Program-made: the position numbers and the translations under genes
Assembly (NCBI GenBank): GCA_023410905.1
Contig: JAEYPL010000113.1
Coordinates: 1 to 7,081 of the forward strand
Length of the DNA: 7,081 bases
Direction of reading: 5' to 3'
Origin: Pseudomonadota bacterium
Lineage (GTDB): Bacteria; Pseudomonadota; Alphaproteobacteria; Rhizobiales; Hyphomicrobiaceae
Notes under the pieces: model-generated
The model's input: the letters and a program-made list of their open reading frames with translations, nothing else
The model's database searches: none
Told to the model about the DNA's origin: nothing
Shown: positions 1 through 4,811 of the stretch, in pieces
Layout: each line of letters opens with the position of its first letter
How positions within the stretch are numbered: position 1 is the stretch's first letter

Positions 1-618
1 GCCGTGGGGCATCCCACGCATCTTATCGACGGTCTCATCGAGCAGGGGGCCAAGGATCTCACGCTCGTTGGCAATAATGCGGGGTCTGGTCGTGTCGAGC
101 CCCTCGTGCGCCTCCTTGCGGCGGGGCGGGTACGCAAGATCGTCTGCAGCTTTCCGCGCAGCGCCGGTTCAGTCGTCTTCGACGAGCTGCACAAGGCCGG
201 CAAGCTCGAATTGGAGCTGGTGCCCCAGGGCACGCTCGCCGTGCGCATCCGCGCGGCGGGCGCCGGTATTCCCGCGTTCTACACGCCGACGGCCTACGGC
301 ACGGCTCTGGCCGAAGGCAAGGAAGTGCGGGAGATCAATGGGCGGCACTATCTGCTCGAGCACGCCATTCGTGCGGACGTAGCGCTCGTCGAAGCCTACA
401 AGGCGGACCGCTGGGGCAACCTCACCTTCAAGCTCTCAGGCCGGAACTTCAATCCGATCATGGCCATGGCGGCCGAACTCAGCATCGTGCAGGCACAGCA
501 CATTGTGGAGCTAGGTGAAATCGATCCCGAGAACGTGCACACGCCGGGCGTCTTCGTGCAGCGCGTCGTGCATGTGCCCTATGGTGATCCCGCGCCCAAT
601 CTCGCGACCACCGGCTGA
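1..618 (+). CDS. pcaI: Family I CoA-transferase subunit A, probably 3-oxoadipate CoA-transferase (5'-truncated by window edge)
   Basis: This is the alpha subunit of a two-subunit family I CoA-transferase, which moves CoA from succinyl-CoA to a 3-oxoacid (3-oxoadipate in the beta-ketoadipate pathway) in the cytoplasm. The reading frame is open from base 1, and 205 codons are visible. Family members are about 230 residues, so roughly 25 N-terminal residues, including the usual glycine-rich GGFG segment, lie outside the window; the GTG at 4 is internal. Visible family signatures include GHPTHLIDGL near the left edge, SNNAG-like VGNNAGSG, VRKIVCSFPR, FDELHKAGKLELELVPQG, DRWGNLT, NPIMAMAA and the C-terminal HTPGVFVQRVV. 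These match my memory of PcaI closely. The B-subunit gene follows after 27 bases, as expected for an obligate heteromeric enzyme. Family assignment is firm. The exact 3-oxoacid (3-oxoadipate or acetoacetate) cannot be settled from sequence, and no other pca gene is visible. Confidence 0.88.
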   Translation, partial: AVGHPTHLIDGLIEQGAKDLTLVGNNAGSGRVEPLVRLLAAGRVRKIVCSFPRSAGSVVFDELHKAGKLELELVPQGTLAVRIRAAGAGIPAFYTPTAYGTALAEGKEVREINGRHYLLEHAIRADVALVEAYKADRWGNLTFKLSGRNFNPIMAMAAELSIVQAQHIVELGEIDPENVHTPGVFVQRVVHVPYGDPAPNLATTG

Positions 619-645
619 TCCAACACACACGCGGAGGAATGCATC

Positions 646-1326
646 ATGACGACCACAGCAGCCCGCGCGCCCGCCGCCGCAGGCGTCACACCCTGGAGCC
701 GCGCGCAGGCGGCCGCCCGCCTCGCTCAGGACATTCCCGAAGGCTGGTGCGTCAATCTCGGTATCGGCTTTCCCTTGCTCGTCTCGAACTTCGTGAAGGG
801 TCGTGAGGTCATTTTCCAGTCCGAGAACGGCATCATCGGCATGGGCGGCCTCGCGACCGCCGAGACGATCGAGCCCTGGCTCATCAATGCCGGCAAGCAG
901 AACGTCAATCTCGTGACGGGTGCCAGCATCGTCCATCACGCCGACAGCTTCGGCATGATCCGTGGCGGGCATATCGATCTCTGCGTCCTCGGCGCATTCG
1001 AGGTGGCGGCAAACGGCGATTTCGCCAACTGGACCACGTCGCTCACCGATGGCGTGCCGGCCGTCGGCGGTGCGATGGATCTCGCGGTGGGCGCCAAGCG
1101 GCTGTGGATCATCATGGACCACACGTCGAAGGACGGCAGGCCCAAGCTGCTCGAGCAGTGCGATCTGCCTCTGACGGCGCCCAAAGCGGTCACGCGCATC
1201 TATACGAACCTCGCGGTGATCGACGTTGGTGCGCAGGGCTTCGAGGTTGTCGATATGGCGCCGGGCCTCAGCATGGAAGAGCTGCAGGCAAAGACAGGGG
1301 CACCGCTGAAGCGCAAGGCCGCATGA
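646..1326 (+). CDS. pcaJ: Family I CoA-transferase subunit B, probably 3-oxoadipate CoA-transferase
   Basis: This is the beta subunit (226 aa), which carries the catalytic glutamate that forms the glutamyl-CoA thioester intermediate. The SENG motif (QSENGIIGMG) is intact and puts the nucleophile at Glu60. Other family blocks are VNLGIGFPLLV (36-46), LINAGKQNV, HHADSFGMIRGGHIDLCVLGAFEV, GDFANW, PAVGGAMDLAVGAK and TRIYTNLAVIDV. The ATG at 646 is preceded by GGAGG (633-637), 8 bases upstream, which supports this start. The resulting N-terminus has an alanine-rich extension of roughly 12 residues relative to PcaJ as I remember it (typically 210-220 aa). It forms an operon with the A subunit just upstream and is closed by a hairpin at 1353-1378. 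The canonical PcaJ segment after GMG, rich in Pro/Gly/Glu/Asp, is replaced by GLATAETIEPW, so a substrate other than 3-oxoadipate is possible. The family is certain; the substrate is inferred. Confidence 0.9.
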   Translation: MTTTAARAPAAAGVTPWSRAQAAARLAQDIPEGWCVNLGIGFPLLVSNFVKGREVIFQSENGIIGMGGLATAETIEPWLINAGKQNVNLVTGASIVHHADSFGMIRGGHIDLCVLGAFEVAANGDFANWTTSLTDGVPAVGGAMDLAVGAKRLWIIMDHTSKDGRPKLLEQCDLPLTAPKAVTRIYTNLAVIDVGAQGFEVVDMAPGLSMEELQAKTGAPLKRKAA

Positions 1327-1352
1327 GCCGCGTCCCGATGTCCGGAAATGCA

Positions 1353-1380
1353 GAAAGGCGCGGGAGACCGCGCCTTTCCT
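1353..1380. terminator. Bidirectional hairpin terminator between the CoA-transferase pair and the small ORF
   Basis: A perfect 11-bp stem (GAAAGGCGCGG, 1353-1363, with CCGCGCCTTTC, 1368-1378) closes on a GAGA tetraloop. It begins 27 bases after the subunit B stop codon. No long T tract follows on either strand; the outer part of the stem supplies A3 on one side and T3 on the other, so it could act in both directions. It lies between the convergent ends of the CoA-transferase operon and the minus-strand 27-codon ORF (stop at 1430), a natural place for a shared terminator. Confidence 0.65.
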
Positions 1381-1429
1381 GATTCAAACTCTCTACTTCG
1401 CCATGTGTGCGGAGTTCGTGCGTCGGAAT

Positions 1430-1513
1430 TCAGACCATTCCGAGCACGACTGCGGCGAGAAACGCAAACGACATGATCGCGGCGGCGACGTTCAGCCCAA
1501 CTCGAAGCTGCAT
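1430..1513 (-). CDS. Candidate 27-aa single-helix membrane peptide
   Basis: This is a very short ORF that conventional annotation would usually skip. It encodes MQLRVGLNVAAA followed by IMSFAFLAAVVLGMV. The peptide has a short N-terminus with one Arg, then about 20 hydrophobic residues running to the C-terminus, which fits one inner-membrane helix. The start is chosen by the Shine-Dalgarno: the minus strand has GGAGGG (plus positions 1518-1523) four bases before the ATG at 1513. An in-frame ATG at 1525 would add MEGP but would place the Shine-Dalgarno inside the coding region. The frame stays open up to 1651, but the upstream part looks non-coding. Promoter-like boxes lie at 1578-1607, and the hairpin at 1353-1378 lies about 50 bases past the stop. 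I recall similar short hydrophobic peptides in Hyphomicrobiales genomes but cannot name a family. Function is unknown; it could be an accessory subunit of a membrane complex or a stress peptide. Confidence 0.55.
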   Translation of the reverse strand: MQLRVGLNVAAAIMSFAFLAAVVLGMV

Positions 1514-1517
1514 CGGA

Positions 1518-1523
1518 CCCTCC
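1518..1523 (-). promoter_or_regulatory. Shine-Dalgarno of the 27-aa ORF
   Basis: The minus strand reads GGAGGG here, four bases before the ATG whose first base is at 1513. This is a near-perfect anti-16S match and is the main sign that the short ORF is translated. It also decides between the two in-frame ATG codons. Confidence 0.55.
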
Positions 1524-1577
1524 ATAACTGATCTGCTCCAGCGCTTTGCCACGGCACCGCGGGGTGCCAATGAACAA

Positions 1578-1607
1578 ACAGTAAGGTTCGCTAAAGACGC
1601 GTGGCAA
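1578..1607 (-). promoter_or_regulatory. Possible sigma-70 promoter for the 27-aa ORF
   Basis: On the minus strand, TTGCCA (plus 1602-1607, five of six to the -35 consensus) is followed after 18 bases by TACTGT (plus 1578-1583), which keeps the most conserved T, A and final T of the -10 box. Transcription would start near 1571 and give a leader of about 57 bases containing a 6-bp hairpin (GGCACC/GGTGCC, plus 1553-1568). The -10 box is weak, so this is tentative. Confidence 0.3.
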
Positions 1608-1705
1608 GGGAAAACGTTCCCGCACAGCAAAACGCGTACCATTTTGCTCAAATGAATCTATGTAATTTGTGTGCTCTAGGAGTCACGCTTAAGAACAGCG
1701 GCCAG

Positions 1706-1734
1706 TTAACCAAAGTTGATCTCGCTAGTATTAA
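1706..1734 (+). promoter_or_regulatory. Weak promoter-like boxes in the AT-richer part of the intergenic region
   Basis: TTAACC (1706-1711) and TATTAA (1729-1734) are separated by exactly 17 bases, each matching four of six consensus positions. They sit in a locally AT-rich stretch (about 1650-1745) that stands out in this GC-rich window. A start near 1741 would give either a short RNA ending at the T7 tract at 1797-1803 or the long leader of the thiolase-like gene. The evidence is positional and weak. Confidence 0.25.
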
Positions 1735-1740
1735 GTATTG

Positions 1741-1803
1741 ATCCGTGTTGCCCCCGACACAGGGGCGTTGCGGCATCGCGACGCTCCGTCGAAAGATTTT
1801 TTT
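1741..1803 (+). ncRNA. Candidate short RNA or attenuated leader ending in a T7 tract
   Basis: Just downstream of the promoter-like boxes lie two hairpins. The first is GCCCC/GGGGC with a 7-base loop (about 1750-1766). The second is CGACG-CTC-CGTCG (1779-1791), with an outer ATC/GAT pairing at 1775-1777 and 1795-1797. A run of seven T follows at 1797-1803, the longest T run in the window. Hairpin plus T7 is the form of an intrinsic terminator, although the internal loop and the gap between the inner stem and the T run weaken it. If real, the transcript is about 63 bases and ends 183 bases before the thiolase-like start. It could be a free-standing small RNA or a prematurely terminated leader. 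No known RNA family is recognised. Confidence 0.25.
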
Positions 1804-1884
1804 GAGCCCAATCCGGCGCCGGTCGCGAAATATGGCCATGACGTGGACAAACGGGCTGCTGCCACAGGATGGCCACAACCAAAT

Positions 1885-1897
1885 CACTTGCGAAGTG
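1885..1897. promoter_or_regulatory. Small palindrome upstream of the thiolase-like gene
   Basis: The perfect palindrome CACTTGCGAAGTG has two 5-bp arms around a GCG centre and lies 89 bases before the thiolase-like start. The size and position suit an operator half-site pair for a small dimeric regulator, or a minor leader hairpin. It may be chance: five-base arms are not rare. No regulator gene is visible nearby. Confidence 0.2.
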
Positions 1898-1986
1898 TTC
1901 GCCACGGGCCGTTGACCCTGCCGCCCAGGGGCTTCAGCATGGTTCGCAGGGCTGAACTACAACCAAGAAACGCTTAGGAGAGCGCC

Positions 1987-3525
1987 ATGGATGAGAGCCG
2001 GATTCCGGTGCTGGTAGGCTGCGGGCAGATCACCCAGCGCGAGAAGGACCCGGCACGGGCGCGCTCACCGATGGATCTGACCGCCGATGCCGCGCGCGTC
2101 GCCGCCGAGGATGCGGGCGCAGGCGCGAGCCTGCTGGCAGCACTCGATACGGTCGTCATGATCCGCTCGTTCTCCGATACGAGCTGGCGCTTCGCCTCGC
2201 CCTTTGGGCGATACACCAATCCGCCGCGCTCGCTGGCGGACCGCCTCGGCGCCGCATCCGCCAAGCGCCTCATCTACACACATCCTGGCGGTAACATGCC
2301 GCAATGGTGCGTGAACCGGCTCTTCGAGATGATCGTGCGCGGGGACTGCGAGGCGGCGCTGATCGCGGGTGGTGAGGCGCTTGCCACGCAGAAAGCTGCG
2401 GAGCGCGCCAAGCTTGCACTCGACTGGTCGGAAGATGCGGGCGGCGAGCCGGACGAAGTCTGGGGCGTGGCCAAGCGCGGATGGAGCGACATGGAGCAGC
2501 GCCATCGCATGGCGGGCGCCATCTTTGCCTACCCGCTTTTCGAGAACGGCATTCGCGGGCATCTCGGCCGCTCGATCCCGGAGCACCTTGCCGAGGCCGG
2601 CAAGCTGTTCGCGCATTTCGCCGCCGTCGCCAAGGACAACCCGCTCGCCGATCGCCGCGCCGGCTACAGCGCCGAGACGATCGCAGCCGTCAGCGGCGAC
2701 AATCCCTATATCGGCTTTCCCTATACGAAGCTCATGAATGCCAATGCCTACATCGACCAGGCAGCGGCTCTGGTGCTGACGTCAGTCGCCAAGGCCAAGG
2801 CGCTCGGCATTCCGCAGGAGAAGTGGGTCTATCTCCACGGTTGCGCCGATGCGCACGACCACTGGTACATCTCGGACCGCCACAACTACCATTCGTCGCC
2901 CGCTATGCGGACCGTGGCGCGCGAGACCTTCGAGATGGCCGAGAAGTCTCTCGACGATATCGCGTACATCGATCTCTACAGTTGCTTTCCTTCCGCCGTC
3001 GAGATCGCGTGCGCCGAGATGAATATCCCCCTCGACGATCCGCGCGGGCTTACCGTCACCGGCGGCCTTCCGTACTTCGGCGGGCCCGGCAACAACTACG
3101 TCACGCATTCCATTGCGGAGATGATGAACCGCGTGCGCGCGGCGCCCGGATCATTCGGCCTCGTCACCGCGAACGGCAACTACGTCACGAAGCAGTCGGC
3201 CGGAATTTATTCGACAACGCCGCCAAAGAAGGTGTTCGCCCCGCGCGATCCGGCAGCCTATCAGGCCGCGATCGACCATGATCGCGGGCCCGTGGTGGCG
3301 GAAGTTGCGGAAGGCCCCGCGACGATCGAGACGTACACCGTCATGCACGACCGCACGGGCCCGACGTACAGCGTGCTGCTCGGCCGGCTGGACGACGGGC
3401 GGCGCTTCATGGCCAACACGCCGGACGATGGCGCATTGCTCGCGGACATGACCGCGCGCGACTATCTCGGCGCGCACGGACGCGTCCAACACACTGACGG
3501 CGTTAATATTTTCGTGCCGGAATGA
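1987..3525 (+). CDS. Thiolase-like protein (TLP1 type) lacking the thiolase active-site residues
   Basis: This 512-aa thiolase-fold protein is usually auto-annotated as acetyl-CoA acetyltransferase. The start follows AGGAG at 1976-1980, six bases before the ATG. Thiolase landmarks are recognisable: IPVLVGCGQ (6-14), LIAGGEALA (125-133), the loop region 240-300, and TGGLPYFGGPGNNYVTH (358-374). Every catalytic motif is altered. The nucleophile Cys position falls at Gly102/Asn103 in PGGNMPQ; the HDxF motif is YSCF (331-334); GHP is GGP (365-367); and the CxG motif is ANG (395-397). From about residue 415 an extra C-terminal domain of about 100 residues follows, with strand-like stretches (TIETYTVMHDR, PTYSVLLGRL). 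This matches the thiolase-like protein type 1 family described from mycobacteria, which was reported to lack thiolase activity. A role in binding acyl-CoA is likely but unproven. The gene stands alone: 660 bases separate it from the CoA-transferase operon, and the next gene has its own promoter-like signals. Confidence 0.85.
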   Translation: MDESRIPVLVGCGQITQREKDPARARSPMDLTADAARVAAEDAGAGASLLAALDTVVMIRSFSDTSWRFASPFGRYTNPPRSLADRLGAASAKRLIYTHPGGNMPQWCVNRLFEMIVRGDCEAALIAGGEALATQKAAERAKLALDWSEDAGGEPDEVWGVAKRGWSDMEQRHRMAGAIFAYPLFENGIRGHLGRSIPEHLAEAGKLFAHFAAVAKDNPLADRRAGYSAETIAAVSGDNPYIGFPYTKLMNANAYIDQAAALVLTSVAKAKALGIPQEKWVYLHGCADAHDHWYISDRHNYHSSPAMRTVARETFEMAEKSLDDIAYIDLYSCFPSAVEIACAEMNIPLDDPRGLTVTGGLPYFGGPGNNYVTHSIAEMMNRVRAAPGSFGLVTANGNYVTKQSAGIYSTTPPKKVFAPRDPAAYQAAIDHDRGPVVAEVAEGPATIETYTVMHDRTGPTYSVLLGRLDDGRRFMANTPDDGALLADMTARDYLGAHGRVQHTDGVNIFVPE

Positions 3526-3543
3526 GATCGGCGTTCATCCGGC
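3516..3543 (+). other. Stem-loop overlapping the thiolase-like stop codon
   Basis: GCCGG (3516-3520) and ATGA (3522-3525) pair with TCAT (3535-3538) and CCGGC (3539-3543), leaving one bulged A and a 9-base loop. The stem contains the TGA stop codon. No T tract follows, so it is not a convincing intrinsic terminator; it may stabilise the 3' end of the mRNA or be chance. Confidence 0.3.
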
Positions 3544-3588
3544 GGAATTCGTGCGTGCGGATTGTGCTGTTTCCTGTGCGCCGCACGG

Positions 3589-3616
3589 TGGACTTCGCGC
3601 AACGCTCACCTATATA
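3589..3616 (+). promoter_or_regulatory. Possible promoter of the Tim44-like gene
   Basis: TATATA (3611-3616) is a strong -10-like box in a GC-rich setting. TGGACT (3589-3594), 16 bases upstream, matches four of six -35 positions. The predicted start near 3623 leaves a leader of about 55 bases before the ATG at 3677. The -10 box overlaps the left arm of the inverted repeat at 3615-3644. Confidence 0.45.
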
Positions 3617-3644
3617 TGCAAAGCAGAGCGCGCCACTTTGCATA
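3615..3644. promoter_or_regulatory. Perfect 9-bp inverted repeat overlapping the Tim44-gene promoter
   Basis: TATGCAAAG (3615-3623) is repeated inverted as CTTTGCATA (3636-3644), around a 12-base GC-rich spacer. The arm centres are 21 bp apart, two helical turns, so a dimeric regulator could hold both arms on the same DNA face. The left arm overlaps the TATATA box and the predicted transcription start, which would suit repression. If transcription instead starts further upstream, the same bases could form a 9-bp hairpin in the 5' leader, 33 bases before the start codon. Confidence 0.4.
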
Positions 3645-3676
3645 GATTGTGGGCGCACGTATCCAGGGGAGGCAGA

Positions 3677-4639
3677 ATGAACAGTTTCAAGCGGTGGATT
3701 GGCAGGGCTTGTGTCGTCGCCCTCGGCGCGGCGGTGGTGCTCGCCACGATGCCGACCGATGCGGACGCGCGGCGCGGCGGCGGCTTCGGCAGCCGTGGTG
3801 CCAAGACCTTTCAGGCACCGCCGAAGACCAATACGGCGCCGAATGCGGCTCAGCCGATCAACAAGTCGATCACGCAGCCGGGCGCGCCGACAGCGGGTGC
3901 CAATCAGGCCATGCGTCCGGGCGCATCGGCCGCACAGGGCGCATCGCGCTTCGGCGGCATGCGCGGCCTGCTCATGGGCGGCCTCTTCGCCGCCGCGCTC
4001 GCCGGCATCTTCGGCATGGGCGCGCTGGCGTCGATCGCCGGCTTCCTGCTCCAGATGCTCCTCATCGGCGGCATTATCTACCTCGTCTTCCGGCTTTTCC
4101 GCGGTGGCTTCGGCGGCGCCAAGCCCGCCATGGCGACCGCTGGTGCAGGTCAGAACCCCTACAACGGTCGCAATCCCGCGGACATCCTGAACCGCAGCGG
4201 CAGCGCCGGTGGCGGCTCGGTCGACACGCTTGAGATCGGCCCGTCCGACTATGACGCCTTCGAGCGTCTGCTCGGCGAGGTGCAGATGGCGTACGGCAAG
4301 AGCGACGTTGACGCTCTTGGGAAGCTCCTGACGCCGGAGATGCTCTCGTACTTTGCGGCCGAGCTCGACGACAACGCCAAGAAGGGCCTGCTCAACGTCG
4401 TCTCCGACGTGCAGCTCCAGCAGGGTGATCTCGCCGAAGCCTGGCGCGAGCAGCACCTCGAGTACGCGACGGTCGCGCTGCGCTACACGCTCAAGGATGC
4501 AACGATCGAGACGGCCTCGGGCCGCGTGGTCGAAGGCAGCCGCGACGAGCCGACCGAGCTCACCGAGATCTGGACGTTCGCGCGTCCGGTCCGTGGCTCG
4601 GCCAGCCAGTGGGAGCTCTCGGCGATCCAGTCGTCCTGA
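3677..4639 (+). CDS. Tim44-like domain membrane protein with signal peptide
   Basis: This 320-aa protein begins at the ATG at 3677. That start is chosen because GGGGAGG (3666-3672) precedes it, and because it opens directly into a signal peptide: MNSFKRWIGR, then a hydrophobic core (ACVVALGAAVVLA), with likely cleavage after ADA (29-31). A GTG at 3551 in the same frame would add 42 residues lacking these features. After a low-complexity Gly/Ala/Pro/Gln linker (32-90), two hydrophobic segments at about 97-115 and 117-141 should be membrane helices, ending in a basic FRLFRGG. A second Gly/Asn/Ser-rich linker leads to a C-terminal Tim44-like domain (about 185-320). It includes FERLLGEVQMAYGKSDVDALGKL, LTPEMLSYFAAEL, DVQLQQGDLAEAWRE and a final WTFARP...WELSAIQ. 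The mitochondrial Tim44 domain helps tether the import motor to membranes; the bacterial role is little known. An intrinsic terminator follows. Confidence 0.88.
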   Translation: MNSFKRWIGRACVVALGAAVVLATMPTDADARRGGGFGSRGAKTFQAPPKTNTAPNAAQPINKSITQPGAPTAGANQAMRPGASAAQGASRFGGMRGLLMGGLFAAALAGIFGMGALASIAGFLLQMLLIGGIIYLVFRLFRGGFGGAKPAMATAGAGQNPYNGRNPADILNRSGSAGGGSVDTLEIGPSDYDAFERLLGEVQMAYGKSDVDALGKLLTPEMLSYFAAELDDNAKKGLLNVVSDVQLQQGDLAEAWREQHLEYATVALRYTLKDATIETASGRVVEGSRDEPTELTEIWTFARPVRGSASQWELSAIQSS

Positions 4640-4663
4640 GCTGACCGCGCACTGAGTTTGACG

Positions 4664-4700
4664 AGCGGCGCTCTCCTTGGAGGGCGCCGCTTTCGTATTT
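4664..4700 (+). terminator. Intrinsic terminator after the Tim44-like gene
   Basis: The arms 4664-4676 (AGCGGCGCTCTCC) and 4679-4691 (GGAGGGCGCCGCT) pair over 12-13 bp with a single G-T wobble and a tiny loop. A T-rich tail follows (TTTCGTATTT to 4700, including the last base of the arm). It starts 25 bases after the stop codon. It isolates the Tim44-like gene from the CaiB-type gene downstream. Confidence 0.8.
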
Positions 4701-4811
4701 GGAGCGCCCGCATGGCGCCCTGCCGAATATGAGGAAGACGTCTCGGGGATCGGCCGTTAAAAGCGCTCAGTACCGGTATTGCACGCTGGTCCAAGCAGGG
4801 AAATTTTCGGA

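Noticed and set aside
511..1122. Minus-strand open frame of 203 codons opposite the CoA-transferase genes
   Set aside because: It overlaps the end of pcaI and most of pcaJ, both with clear family motifs. The translation has no recognisable domain, and the frame is an artefact of GC-rich codon use.
1648..1905. Minus-strand frame of 85 codons upstream of the thiolase-like gene
   Set aside because: I saw no convincing ribosome binding site, and the translation has no recognisable pattern. It crosses the AT-rich promoter-like stretch.
1738..1977. Plus-strand frame of 79 codons in the large intergenic region
   Set aside because: It begins at a TTG with no Shine-Dalgarno, runs through the hairpin and T7 tract, and has no hydrophobic or domain pattern.
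1640..1986. A tRNA or known riboswitch in the large intergenic region
   Set aside because: No cloverleaf, TTCRA-type T loop or recognisable aptamer core was found on reading both strands.
2481..3281. Plus-strand open frame of 266 codons in another frame of the thiolase-like gene
   Set aside because: It is extremely Arg-rich with no motif; the overlapping 512-codon frame is the clear coding one.
3551..3676. GTG at 3551 as the start of the Tim44-like protein
   Set aside because: It would place the TATATA box and inverted repeat inside the coding region and bury the signal peptide 42 residues in; the ATG at 3677 has a strong Shine-Dalgarno.
3503..4456. Minus-strand open frame of 317 codons opposite the Tim44-like gene
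   Set aside because: It is Ala/Arg/Glu/His-rich with no family signature and lies opposite a well-supported coding sequence.
4779..4811. TTG at 4779 as the start of the CaiB-type protein
   Set aside because: It has no Shine-Dalgarno, and family members begin about where the ATG at 4812 places the N-terminus.
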